From S146-42 sp965371965 (lineage in GTDB: Bacteria; Planctomycetota; Phycisphaerae; Phycisphaerales; UBA1924), in the NCBI GenBank assembly GCA_965371965.1, contig CBDVAM010000002.1, forward strand, positions 1 through 64,000: a stretch of DNA of 64,000 nt, in the 5' to 3' direction. Below the pieces are notes generated by a model that had not been told where the DNA came from, searched no databases, and worked only from the letters and a program-made list of their open reading frames with translations. The position numbers and the translations under genes were made by a program. Below are positions 35,404-44,407 of the stretch, piece after piece. Position 1 is the stretch's first letter. Every line of letters begins with the position of its first letter.

Positions 35404-36215
35404 CGATTCAAGAGATGATTGAGAACGCGGTCTTGGACGCCGTCGGCTTGCTCGACGACGACGAGCAGGTGGAGTTTGAGCGAGCGTTCGACTCGGCGTC
35501 GCCGAAGATCCAGGCGATGGTGCGCGCAGAACAGACGCGATTGTCGAATATCAGCGGGCTGCTTCCGTGCGTCGAGCCGCCGGTCTCGCTGAAGGCCGAG
35601 GTCATCGGTCGCGTGCGTGAGGCGATCGCGGCGGCGTATCTGGCCCAGGAGACCACGCTCGCCAAGCGTCCCCTGCTGGAACTGATTCCGAGCAGGAAGG
35701 TCTCGCCGATCTGGCGTGCGGCTGCGATCGGGTCGCTGGCGGCGGCGGTCGTGTTCGGCGTCAGCGTCACCCGAATGACCGACGAGTACGACAGGCTGCG
35801 CGACGCGATCGGCAAGGACCAGCTCCTCGAGCAGATCACCCAGCAGTTCGGGTCGCGCTATGTCGAAGACATGATCTACGATCCCGACGTGGTGCGGGTG
35901 GTGTTTGGGTCCGCTTCTACGGACTTTGTCGGCAAGGCCGCGGTGTTCTTCAGCGATTCATGGGACGAACAGTCCCGGTTCTTTTCGACGAAGCTCTCGT
36001 CGAAGGACGGCCAGCGTTTTCGCCTTGTGGTCGTCGACCAGAACGACTCTGTGGTCAAGGAGTTGGCCTCTTTCGAGGCTTCGGGCGGGCTCGTGGACGC
36101 GGAGATGATCGACTTTGATCCTCGCGACCTCTCTCGCGATAATGTGCGCCTGGCGGTCTTTGCTGAGGGCGGCGAAGACGGTGAGGACAAGCTGCTGCTC
36201 CGCTCGATCGTCTGA
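35400..36215 (+). CDS. Anti-sigma factor, RskA-like
   Basis: The 271-residue protein has an N-terminal helical domain (VLDAVGLLDDDEQVEFERAF) that matches the anti-sigma domain of RskA/RsmA-type proteins. One transmembrane helix follows (AAAIGSLAAAVVFGVSV, residues about 102-118), then an extracytoplasmic domain of about 145 residues. It would hold the sigma factor encoded just upstream inactive at the membrane until regulated proteolysis. The overlap with the sigma gene (ATGA) supports this. No zinc-binding HxxxCxxC is seen, so it is a non-ZAS type. Confidence 0.85.
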   Translation: MTIQEMIENAVLDAVGLLDDDEQVEFERAFDSASPKIQAMVRAEQTRLSNISGLLPCVEPPVSLKAEVIGRVREAIAAAYLAQETTLAKRPLLELIPSRKVSPIWRAAAIGSLAAAVVFGVSVTRMTDEYDRLRDAIGKDQLLEQITQQFGSRYVEDMIYDPDVVRVVFGSASTDFVGKAAVFFSDSWDEQSRFFSTKLSSKDGQRFRLVVVDQNDSVVKELASFEASGGLVDAEMIDFDPRDLSRDNVRLAVFAEGGEDGEDKLLLRSIV

Positions 36216-36301
36216 GCAGCGGGACATATCGACTTTCGCCGACCGGCTCGTTGCATAGAGACGCATGTGTGTGTCCCGCGTGGTTGGTGACGGCGTTGTG
36301 G

Positions 36302-38665
36302 TCAACTCGCCTGCGAGGGGGCGATCCACCGCGTGTCGTCGAGCACGAGGTCGAGCCCCGCCGCCTGCTCGAAGTCAGACTTCACCTTCGCGAGCTTTCG
36401 GTAGAGCACGAGCATCAGCAGGACGCAGAACAGTGCGCCGAGTGCGACGCCGACAGCGGCGTAATACAGATGCTGTGACTCGATGGGCTCGCCGACTTCG
36501 ACCGGCCCGGCGAGTTGGGCCGCGGCACTCGAGATTTGTGTGCCCCCGCTGCGATTCGCGGCGCTGACGACCGCTCTTGAATAGGTGTCCAGTACGCGTT
36601 CGGTCTCTCGCTTGCCGTCGCCTCGCAGCTCGAGCGTGATCTGATCGGCGCTGGTATCAAGAACCGCCAGGTCCTTCTCCAGTCGCAACGCGAGCGAGAT
36701 CGGGTCGGACAGATCCTCGATGCCGCGATCGCCCATGCGGTTGGCGGCGCTGCTGATCACGCCCGGATCCAGGAGGATCTGCTGCGTGGCTTCTTTCCAT
36801 ACCCGCATCTGCTCATCGGTCAGCGTTCGCCCGCTGACATGCGGCTCGATGCCGACGACCGCCGCGAACCGGGCGGGCGCGATCGAGCCGGCGCTGATCC
36901 ACGCGAAGGACCCGACGATCGCCAGGCTCAAGACCATGCAGATGAGGCCGATGCCGGCCTTTGCGCCGGCCTGGCGCTGGTGGAGCCTCTTGTCCATCGC
37001 CCGCAGCCGATGGGTGGCCTGGACGACCTCGCCGCGCTGCTTGATGAGCGCCTCGGCTTCTTCCATGCGCCGAATGAGTGCGCCGCTTGCGGTCTTGAAC
37101 TTCCTGGCCCGATCCTTGAGCATCCGCTTGGCGATGCGCAGGCGGTCTCGGCGCGTCTCGGTAAAGTCATCGGAGCGGGCGATCGTGACGATCTCGGGCT
37201 CTGGCGAGGCGTTCGAATCTTCGCGGGCCTGCTCCAACTCGCGGCGAGTCTGTTCGAGTTCCGACCGCAGGTCCTCGACCTCCGGCGGCCCTTGCTCAGA
37301 CTCAAGGCGCAGGCGCTGGTTTTCCTTGGCGAAGTTCTCCAGGTCGGCCTGGGTCCGATCGCGCTGTTCGACGAGTTCCTTGATCCGCTCGGCGACCTCT
37401 TCGTCGATGCCGCCCTCGCCCTGAGCCGCGTCCAGACGCTGCTCGAAGTCGTTCGCCTTGGCCTCGGCGACCCGCTCGCGAGCCACGGACTGCGCGAGGG
37501 CCTCTTCGAGCATGCCGCACTGGCTCTGCTGGCGAGTGATCTGCTCGCGCGACTCGCCCAGCTCTCTCTCCATACTCTCGGTGGCGGACTGGGCCTCGCC
37601 CAGGCCATCGCGAGCGACCTTGTATTCACCGGCCACGGTCCGCAGCTCTTCGGTGCGGGTCTGGAGTTCGATCATCGCGTCATCGAGCTTGGCCTTTGCG
37701 GTGTCGATCTCGGCGCGGAGCGACTGACGCTCCTTTTCGATCAACTCTTGAGCCTCTGACGCGGCTCCATCCAGGCGCTGGCGGGCCTCCTGGATTTCGA
37801 CCTTCAGGGCCTCGATCTGATCGGATCCCTCGCGGTTGGCCGTGACCAGCGCCTCGCGGGTGCCGTCCAGCTCGACTCGCAGCTGATCGGCCTGCTCGCC
37901 GGCGGCGGCCTCGGCCTGTTCCAGGCGAGACTGCAACTGGGAGAGCGTGTTCTGGAGATCGGCCTGAGAGGCTTGGGCCTGTTTGAGCTCGCCCTGACGC
38001 GCGCCTAGAGCCTCCTCGCGAGAGTGGATGTCGGACTCAAGAGTCTGGATCCGGTGTTCGAGCTTCTGAATCCTGCTCTGGGCGTCGTCGCGAGCGCCGT
38101 CGCGGTCGTTGCGTGCGGACTTGGATTCCCGCTTGAGATTCTCGCGTTCCTTGTGGAGCACGTCGATCTGGTCGCGCAGCGACTGGCCCTCGGCACGCCA
38201 GGATTCCTCGCGCGCCTCGCGGTCTTGCTGGCGCTGGGCCGCGAGGTCGTGGGCGGTCCGCAGGTCCTCGCGAGCCCCGGCGTGCTCCTCGGTGAGGCGC
38301 TGGAACTTGGAGCGGGCGTCCTTGAGGTCGTGCTCGAGGTCGGCGGCGCGGGTCTGGGCCGCGGAGTGCTCGCGCTCGCGGTTGGAAGCATCGCGTTCCA
38401 GTTGGGCGACCTTCTGGCGGGCCTCATCGAGTTCGTGCTGGCGGTCCTTGAGCGTGGCGGCACGCGACTCGAACTCGCGTTCCTTCTCGCTGATCGAGTC
38501 CGCGAGTTCCTTGAGGCGGGCCGACTCACGCCGACGGGCCTCGTGGGCCTCCTTGAGCGTCTTGAGCTGGCTCTCGACGTCGGCGAGGAGCGCGACGACA
38601 TCTTCGCGGGACTTGGGTGCCGCGGACGAGCCAACGCTTCCTTGGGGCGGGTTGCCTGATCCCAT
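36302..38665 (-). CDS. Large coiled-coil inner-membrane protein
   Basis: The 787-residue protein has about 450 residues of almost uninterrupted coiled coil (Glu/Gln/Arg/Ala-rich heptads such as LEHDLKDARSKFQRLTEEHA). An acidic linker, a basic region and two transmembrane helices (GIGLICMVLSLAIVGSFAW and YYAAVGVALGALFCVLLMLVL) follow, enclosing an extracytoplasmic segment of about 150 residues; the C-terminus is cytoplasmic. The two-helix tail recalls chain-length-determinant (Wzz-like) proteins, but the coiled coil is N-terminal and cytoplasmic, unlike Wzz. It may be a structural scaffold. It is convergent with the sigma/anti-sigma operon. Function is not known. Confidence 0.78.
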   Translation of the reverse strand: MGSGNPPQGSVGSSAAPKSREDVVALLADVESQLKTLKEAHEARRRESARLKELADSISEKEREFESRAATLKDRQHELDEARQKVAQLERDASNREREHSAAQTRAADLEHDLKDARSKFQRLTEEHAGAREDLRTAHDLAAQRQQDREAREESWRAEGQSLRDQIDVLHKERENLKRESKSARNDRDGARDDAQSRIQKLEHRIQTLESDIHSREEALGARQGELKQAQASQADLQNTLSQLQSRLEQAEAAAGEQADQLRVELDGTREALVTANREGSDQIEALKVEIQEARQRLDGAASEAQELIEKERQSLRAEIDTAKAKLDDAMIELQTRTEELRTVAGEYKVARDGLGEAQSATESMERELGESREQITRQQSQCGMLEEALAQSVARERVAEAKANDFEQRLDAAQGEGGIDEEVAERIKELVEQRDRTQADLENFAKENQRLRLESEQGPPEVEDLRSELEQTRRELEQAREDSNASPEPEIVTIARSDDFTETRRDRLRIAKRMLKDRARKFKTASGALIRRMEEAEALIKQRGEVVQATHRLRAMDKRLHQRQAGAKAGIGLICMVLSLAIVGSFAWISAGSIAPARFAAVVGIEPHVSGRTLTDEQMRVWKEATQQILLDPGVISSAANRMGDRGIEDLSDPISLALRLEKDLAVLDTSADQITLELRGDGKRETERVLDTYSRAVVSAANRSGGTQISSAAAQLAGPVEVGEPIESQHLYYAAVGVALGALFCVLLMLVLYRKLAKVKSDFEQAAGLDLVLDDTRWIAPSQAS

Positions 38666-38896
38666 CTGCGAGGCCACTCCGATCGCCCGGGGCAAATGGC
38701 CCGGTCCCGCGGATATCGGCAGGACCCCAGGGCGTCTGAACCGATGCGGACGCTTGCCCTGCTTTGCTCGCCCGCACATCCGGTCGCCGGCAACCTTCTG
38801 GGACCCTTAGGGGAATACTGGTACGCGTGGGCGGGTTGCTGTACGCTGACAGACAACCAGACGCGGGGCTCAGAGCCCCATATTCAGGAGTCTTCC

Positions 38897-39355
38897 ATGT
38901 TGAAGCGTCACGGATTTGGTGTGAGTGGGGCAATCGGCGCGGTTATCGCGCTTGGCGTCACCGGGGTCGTCGGCTACTCGATGGTCTCGGGTCAGTGCCT
39001 CCTGGGCGGATGCGACGCCGGCAAGGCGAGCTCGGCGGCGGCATTGGCGACGGCGACGGTCGTCAGCGCCGACGAGAGCTCCACCTGCTCCACGGGCGGG
39101 GGCGAACTGGCAGACAGCGGGTTGATCCTCGCCAGTGATGCCACCACAGACGAGGGCTTCGTGGCCTGCGAGGGCGGCCCGGAGAACGCCATTGCGTGCG
39201 AGTCGTCTTGCCAGAGCGACGTGCCGGCCACCATCGACGGCGGGGAATCGAATCTCACCGTGGTCCACGCGGAGACCGAGGGCGAGTGCTCGGCGGCGGG
39301 CGCGTGCTCCGAGGCATCCAAGAGTGCGTGCCAGAACGAGAAGCCCCTCGAATAG
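38897..39355 (+). CDS. Small cysteine-rich membrane or exported protein
   Basis: This 152-residue protein has an N-terminal hydrophobic segment (GAIGAVIALGVTGVVGYSMV) that could be a signal anchor, followed by an Ala/Ser/Gly/Thr/Glu-rich region with nine cysteines (CLLGGC, STC, VAC, IACESSC, GEC, GAC, SAC). No domain is recognised; an even spread of cysteines suggests disulphides outside the membrane or metal binding. AGGAG sits six nt before ATG 38897. A hairpin (GGGGCT-CAG-AGCCCC at 38865-38879) lies just upstream of the ribosome site and could influence translation. A terminator follows. Confidence 0.78.
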   Translation: MLKRHGFGVSGAIGAVIALGVTGVVGYSMVSGQCLLGGCDAGKASSAAALATATVVSADESSTCSTGGGELADSGLILASDATTDEGFVACEGGPENAIACESSCQSDVPATIDGGESNLTVVHAETEGECSAAGACSEASKSACQNEKPLE

Positions 39356-39387
39356 GGCTGGTTGACCGACGGACAAGTTCGAGCAGC

Positions 39388-39416
39388 AAGAGCCCCCCAC
39401 TTCGGGGGGTTCTTCT
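39388..39416 (+). terminator. Intrinsic terminator after the Cys-rich gene
   Basis: A stem of about seven GC pairs (CCCCCC-ACTTC-GGGGGG) with flanking AAGAG/TTCTT pairing starts about 35 nt after the stop at 39355 and is followed by TTCTTCTATAG. It separates this gene from the EVE gene. Confidence 0.75.
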
Positions 39417-39464
39417 ATAGGACAAGCGGTGAGGCTCAATGCACCGGCGACTTACACTGGCGTG

Positions 39465-39893
39465 ATGGCAACATTTCTCTTCAAGACAGAGCCGGGCGAT
39501 TACTCCTGGGACGACCTCGTGCGCGACAAACGCACCGAATGGGACGGAATCACCAACCCCGCGGCGCTGAAGCACCTGCGGGCGGCGCGCAAGGGCGATG
39601 AGGCGTTCATCTATCACACCGGCGATGAGCGACGCATCGTGGGCCTGGCGAGCATCGTCAAGGGCCCCTACCCAGACCCCGCACGCCCGGAGAACACCAA
39701 GGCCGGGGACACCAAGTTTCCGCTCGTGGATATAAAGGCGTTGCGGGCGGTGCAGACGCCGGTGACGTTGGGCGAGATCAAGGCTGATGCGCGGTTCGAG
39801 GGGTTTGTGTTGTTGCGGGAGTCGAGGCTGAGTGTGGTGCCGGTGCCTGCGGAGATGGATAAGGCGATACGGAAGATGGCGGGGCTTTCCTAA
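39465..39893 (+). CDS. EVE domain-containing protein
   Basis: The 142-residue protein is a complete EVE (PUA-like) domain: FLFKTEPGDYSWDDL at the N-terminus, WDGITNPAALKHLRAARKGD, then EAFIYHTGDERRIVGLA, then DIKALRAVQTPVTL. EVE proteins bind modified or flipped-out nucleobases in a manner related to YTH domains and are frequent in mobile and defence contexts. ATG 39465 was selected because FLFKTEPG is the canonical EVE start. The 3' half is duplicated at 44176-44400. Confidence 0.92.
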   Translation: MATFLFKTEPGDYSWDDLVRDKRTEWDGITNPAALKHLRAARKGDEAFIYHTGDERRIVGLASIVKGPYPDPARPENTKAGDTKFPLVDIKALRAVQTPVTLGEIKADARFEGFVLLRESRLSVVPVPAEMDKAIRKMAGLS

Positions 39894-39913
39894 GCTGGCC
39901 CGCACGGCAGGGG

Positions 39914-39942
39914 TTGCACCCAGTCGGCAAAGTGTGTATATT
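39914..39942 (+). promoter_or_regulatory. Sigma-70-type promoter before the poly-G gene
   Basis: TTGCAC (39914-39919) and TATATT (39937-39942) are spaced 17 bp apart, close to the consensus. The leader contains a hairpin TTGGCC-ACAAC-GGCCAA (39947-39963) that ends right before AGGAG (39964-39968), so the ribosome site may be sensitive to folding. Confidence 0.65.
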
Positions 39943-39976
39943 CGGACTTGGCCACAACGGCCAAAGGAGATCTCCG

Positions 39977-41358
39977 ATGGAACGGATTGAACGATTGAAC
40001 GATGGAGCAGTTCGAGGGGGGGGGGGGGGGGTAAAACCCTGGTTCTCGTGAGCCTTGCCCTGCTGACGGCGACGCTTGCCACAGGCGCGGCGAGCGCGCA
40101 GGAAATCGTCCCAACCTTCCAAGATCCTGTGGTCTTTGACACGGGTAGCTACCCCTACGGGCTGGCGGCGGCGGACCTGATCGGCGACGACGGGCTGCCG
40201 GAGATCGTGGTCGCAAACGGCGCTTACAACGCGTTCGATTGTATCGAAGACGGGACGACCGGCACGATCTCGGTCTTTCGCAACACCGGAAACTGGGATC
40301 CCGGCCCCGGTGCCGGACTCGTGCTCGAACAAACGATCGACATCTGCGACGACTGTGTGCCGGCGGAGATCGTCGTCGCCGACATCGACATGATGGATGG
40401 ACCCGATCTGGTCATCAGCGCCGCGGGCGTGAACGACCCGGGCATTTATGTCTGCTACAACGATGGCACGGGGAACTTCGCTCGGATCGAGTACTTCGAG
40501 ACGCCGCTGCCCGTGCGCGGGCTTGTCGCTCGCGACGTTGATAACGACGGCTGGATCGATGTCGCAGCGGGCGTCGACTACTGCGACCGGGTTCTCGACA
40601 CCGACAAGGTGTACTTCCTGTTCAACGATGCCACCGGCTCCGGCTTATTCGAGCCTGAGATTCTCGAGGTGGACCTCGGCACGGATGAGCGCCTGCCGGG
40701 GTGCGACATCGTGGCGGCGGACTTCTTCCGGCTCGCGCTGGGCCCGCCGATCGTAGACGTCGTCAGCGCCAACATGTGGGACGACTCGTTCACAGAGATC
40801 CGCAATCTCGGTAATCGCCAGTTGAATCCGCACACGACCGAGAGCGGCGGCTGTGGAGACGTGAGTTGGGAGTTCGAGACGATCACTGCAGGGCGGTTCG
40901 ACAGCAACTCCTTCGACGATTTCGCCGTCACCGAGTTTAGGGCCGACTTCGTGGACATCTTCCTCGGCAACGGGGCGGGCGGCTACACGTCCTACTGCGA
41001 CAACCCCGACCTGCGGATGGCGACAGGCGGGACCTTCTGCTGGGGCGTGGAAAACGGACACCTCAACGGACCGGCGAACAAGACCGACCTCGCCGCGGCG
41101 CTCGTTCTCAGCAACCAGGTCTCGGTCATGCTGGGCAGGGGCGACGGCACGTTTCAGACGTTCGAGGACGACGACAGCCAACTGGTGAGCGTCGAGCCCC
41201 CGGGCGGCCCTCTCTTTGAAGCCGATGGCACCATCATGGTCATCGTGGCAGACATGGACCAGGACGGCTTCGGCGACATCGTGACGACCAATCACTTCTC
41301 CGACAACATCAGTGTCCTGATCAACGAGCTCAAGATCGTGCCGGGCCAGGGATCCTGA
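39977..41358 (+). CDS. Secreted FG-GAP-like repeat protein, start out of frame at a poly-G run
   Basis: The body (from about 40032) encodes the rest of a signal peptide (KTLVLVSLALLTATLATGAASAQ) and about 425 residues with FG-GAP/VCBS-like blades such as GLAAADLIGDDGLPEIVV and VIVADMDQDGFGDIVTT. The natural start is ATG 39977: it has AGGAG eight nt upstream and a promoter before that. It is out of frame with the body by one base because of a 16-G run at 40016-40031; adding one G, or removing two, would restore the frame. The only in-frame start left, GTG 40048, is inside the signal peptide. No dockerin is present. The gene is listed as CDS, as the state of the run may vary. Confidence 0.75.
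40016..40031 (+). repeat. 16-base poly-G homopolymer between start codon and signal peptide
   Basis: Sixteen consecutive G follow codon 13 of the frame starting at ATG 39977. Directly before it is a short tandem repeat of GATTGAAC (two and a half units, 39985-40004). In this phase the frame from ATG 39977 stops after VKPWFS. Confidence 0.9.
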
Positions 41359-41375
41359 CCGATGGGAGTGCAGCG

Positions 41376-42650
41376 ATGATCCGGCGATGCGGAAACAGAT
41401 GCAGGGGCACGCTGCGCATCAGGTTGCTTGTGCTGGCGGTGGGCGTTCTCGCGATCGCGGGATCGCCCGCCCCGGCGCAGGACGATGAGCCCCACTTCAT
41501 CAGGCTCGGGCATTTCCCCGACGGGCTCTCTGCCAGTGGCGCGAACGATATCTCGCCGGAGGGCTCGGTCGTCGTCGGCTCCGCCCCGCATGCCGGCTTT
41601 GGCGACTTCGAGGCCTTCCGGTGGACCGAGCAAACGGGATTGGTCGGCCTGGGCAGGCTGGTTGCATGGGGCATCTCAAAGGCGCGGGCGACATCGTCGG
41701 ACGGCGAGGTCGTCGTCGGGTGGTCGCACTCCGCGCAGGGTCCCGAGGCATTCCGCTGGACCGAGCAGACGGGCATGGTCGGGCTCGGGGACCTGCCCGG
41801 CGGGAAGTTCAACTCCATGGCGTTCGGCGTCTCGTGGGACGGACGGGTCATCGTCGGGCACGGACGTTCGCCAGACCTCGAGGCCTACAGGTGGACGCCC
41901 GAGGAAGGCATGGTTGGACTTGGGGACCTGCCCGGCGGGAGCGTTTGGAGCGCGGCGATCGCCGTTTCTGCCGACGGCTCGGTCATCGCCGGGCACAGCA
42001 GTTCCGCCAACGGCCGCGAAGCGTTCCGCTGGACGCCCGAGGAAGGCATGGTTGCCCTGGACCAATCCGATGACTGGTCAAGTACGGCCGTATACGGCAT
42101 TTCAGCGGATGGTCGAACCGTGGTCGGGTTTGGGTTTTTTCGCGGCGAACGTTCAGAGGCGTTCCGCTGGACGCGGGCAACGGGCTTTGAGGGGCTCGGC
42201 GACCTGCCCGGCGGGCGGTTCCAGAGCACCGCAAGGGCCACCAACGCCAACGGCTCGATCGTCGTCGGCGAGAGCATCACCGAGACCGGCAACCAGCCGT
42301 TCATTTGGACCAAACGCCACGGCCTGCGCAACCTACGCGACCTGATCGTCGACGGACTCGGTCTGGATGTCGAAGACATGGAACTCAAGTACGCCAGCGC
42401 CGTCTCCGCCGACGGGCGATGGATCACCGGCGGCGCCTGGACCGACGACGGCTCGGAGGGATGGGTGGTGTATCTGGGCCCGGGCTGCCCCGCCGACTTC
42501 GACGGAGACGCCGACACCGACGCGGAGGACTTCTTCCTCTACCTCGATCTCTTCGCCGCGGGCGACATGCGCGCCGACATCGACGACGACGGCGACATCG
42601 ACCAGGACGACTTCTTCGGGTACCTGGATCTGTTCAGCGCGGGCTGTTAG
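41376..42650 (+). CDS. Secreted HAF-repeat protein with GC-type dockerin
   Basis: The 424-residue exported protein has a signal peptide (RLLVLAVGVLAIAGSPAPAQ) and about six HAF-type repeats, each containing 'GDLPGG...S.A.AVSADGSV..GHS......AFRWT...GM..LG', as in extracellular HAF repeat proteins. It ends with a GC-type dockerin pair (DGDADTDAEDFFLYLDLF and DDDGDIDQDDFFGYLDLF) and a terminal GC. ATG 41376 has a GGGAG site about eight nt upstream, and the gene begins 17 nt after the FG-GAP gene, so co-transcription from the promoter at 39914 is likely. The biological target is unknown. Confidence 0.87.
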   Translation: MIRRCGNRCRGTLRIRLLVLAVGVLAIAGSPAPAQDDEPHFIRLGHFPDGLSASGANDISPEGSVVVGSAPHAGFGDFEAFRWTEQTGLVGLGRLVAWGISKARATSSDGEVVVGWSHSAQGPEAFRWTEQTGMVGLGDLPGGKFNSMAFGVSWDGRVIVGHGRSPDLEAYRWTPEEGMVGLGDLPGGSVWSAAIAVSADGSVIAGHSSSANGREAFRWTPEEGMVALDQSDDWSSTAVYGISADGRTVVGFGFFRGERSEAFRWTRATGFEGLGDLPGGRFQSTARATNANGSIVVGESITETGNQPFIWTKRHGLRNLRDLIVDGLGLDVEDMELKYASAVSADGRWITGGAWTDDGSEGWVVYLGPGCPADFDGDADTDAEDFFLYLDLFAAGDMRADIDDDGDIDQDDFFGYLDLFSAGC

Positions 42651-42699
42651 CGAAGCGGTGGGCGGGCGGAGACGGCCCTGACCAAAAGGAGGCGGCGAC

Positions 42700-44172
42700 A
42701 TGTTTCAGCGTGGAAGCCAGCGAAGAACGAGGCGAAGAATCTCGCGGAGCGGGATCGGAGCGCCGTGCATGGGTCCGACGCGGAGCATCTGCGTGTCCGT
42801 TGCGGTGGCCGCCCTCGTGGCGGCGGGCGCGCAGGCACAGCAGCTCGCAAAGTTCACACCGGAGGACGGCGTGAGATGGGGAGACTTTGGCAGCAGCGTC
42901 TCGATCAGCGGGTTCACGGTGGTCGTTGGGTCTCGGAACGGGCGTGCAGCGGGGCTTGCCAGCGGTTTCGCGTCCGTGTACCGAGCATTGGGCGGAGACT
43001 GGCGGCAGATCGCCCTGATCACCGCTGACGACGCCGCACGCGGCGATGAGTTCGGCTTCAGCGTCTCGATCAGCGGGGACACCATGATCGCCGGGTCGAT
43101 TCATGACAACGAGCAAGGAGACGGGAACCGCCACACAGGCCGTGGAGCGGCGTACATCTTCCGCGAGATCGATGGGCTGTGGCGGCAGGTCGCCAAGCTC
43201 AGCGCCGATGACGGCGAGGCCCGCGACAGTTTCGGCACCAGCGTCTCGATCAGTGGTGATACGGCCGTCGTTGGAGCCCCTTTCGACAGCGATGCGGGCA
43301 GGTTGAGCGGCTCAGCGTACGTCTTTCGGGAGGAGGATGGGCTGTGGCGGCAGGTCGCCAAACTCACCGCCGACGACGCCGAGGCCGGCGATTGGTTCGG
43401 TACCAGCGTCTCGATCAGCGGGGACACGGTGGTCGTCGGGGCTCACAGAGACAACGGCGCGGGCGGGAACAGCGGCTCGGCGTATGTCTTCCGCGAGGTA
43501 GATGGACTGTGGGGGCAGATCGCCAAACTCACCGCCGACGACGCCGAGGCATCGGACCATTTCGGCATCAGCGTCTCGATCGGCGGTGATACGGCGGTGG
43601 TCGGGATTCGCAGAGATCAGCAGGGGGATCCCGACAGCGGATCGGCGTATGTCTTCCGCGAGGTTGACGGGGTGTGGCGACAAATCGACCAGCTTCGGCC
43701 CGACGATGGGATGCCTCACGACCACTTTGGCACCAGCGTGTCGATCGATAGAAACGCCATTGTCGTCGGTGCCTCGGGAAGCGATGGCGCGGGCCTGAAC
43801 AGCGGCTCGGCGTATTTGTTCCGCGAGTTCGATGGCGTGTGGGAGCAGGTTGAGAGAGTCTTCCCGCAGGACGGCCAGTCCTCCGATTTGTTCGGCGAGA
43901 GTATCGCGATCAGCGGTGATGTGGCTGCGATCGGAGCTAGTGGTGACGACGATGAGGGTCCGCTCACGGGTTCGGCATACGTCTTCTGGGTCGGGTCGAG
44001 CTGCCCGGCCGATTTGGATGGAGACGCCGACGCCGATGCCGACGACTTTTTCGCCTACCTCGACGCCTTCGTCGCCGGCAACCTCGACGTCTGCGACATC
44101 GACAATGACGGCGACTGCGACGCCGAGGACTTCTTGGGCTTTCTGAACCTGTTTGCTTCGGGGTGTCCGTGA
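42700..44172 (+). CDS. Secreted FG-GAP (integrin-like) repeat protein with GC-type dockerin
   Basis: The 490-residue product has an unusually long, Arg-rich N-terminus, then a signal-like segment (VSVAVAALVAAGAQAQQ). About seven strongly similar repeats of about 50 residues follow, with the core DxFGxSVSISGDTVVVGA and SGSAYVFREVDGLW, the FG-GAP propeller pattern. The C-terminus is a dockerin pair (DGDADADADDFFAYLDAF and DNDGDCDAEDFLGFLNLF) and GCP. AAGGAGG sits seven nt before ATG 42700; ATG 42769 is an alternative. Its stop codon abuts the EVE remnant, so the gene border coincides with a recombination joint. Confidence 0.87.
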   Translation: MFQRGSQRRTRRRISRSGIGAPCMGPTRSICVSVAVAALVAAGAQAQQLAKFTPEDGVRWGDFGSSVSISGFTVVVGSRNGRAAGLASGFASVYRALGGDWRQIALITADDAARGDEFGFSVSISGDTMIAGSIHDNEQGDGNRHTGRGAAYIFREIDGLWRQVAKLSADDGEARDSFGTSVSISGDTAVVGAPFDSDAGRLSGSAYVFREEDGLWRQVAKLTADDAEAGDWFGTSVSISGDTVVVGAHRDNGAGGNSGSAYVFREVDGLWGQIAKLTADDAEASDHFGISVSIGGDTAVVGIRRDQQGDPDSGSAYVFREVDGVWRQIDQLRPDDGMPHDHFGTSVSIDRNAIVVGASGSDGAGLNSGSAYLFREFDGVWEQVERVFPQDGQSSDLFGESIAISGDVAAIGASGDDDEGPLTGSAYVFWVGSSCPADLDGDADADADDFFAYLDAFVAGNLDVCDIDNDGDCDAEDFLGFLNLFASGCP

Positions 44173-44175
44173 ACT

Positions 44176-44400
44176 TATCCGCCCCTGCGCCCCGAGTTGC
44201 CCAAGGCGGGCGACACCAAGTTTCCGCTGGTGGATATCAAGGCGTTGCGGGCCGTGCAGACGCCGGTGACGCTAGCGGAGATCAAGGCAGATGCGCGGTT
44301 CGAGGGGTTTGTGTTGTTGCGGGAGGCGAGGCTGAGCGTGGTGCCGGTGGCGGGGGAGATGGATCGGGTGCTGCGGCGGAGGCGGGGTTGTAGCGGCTAG
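44176..44400 (+). pseudogene. 3'-terminal fragment of a second EVE-domain gene
   Basis: The frame from TAT 44176 reads YPPLRPELPKAGDTKFPLVD and continues through IKALRAVQTPVTLAEIKADARF, which matches residues about 67-135 of the EVE protein at 39465-39893. The N-terminal half is absent, and the homology starts four bases after the stop codon of the upstream gene. The DNA is still close to the intact copy over about 170 nt, with substitutions mainly at third positions and a divergent C-terminus. It has no start or ribosome site of its own. Confidence 0.85.
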
Positions 44401-44407
44401 CCCGGGA

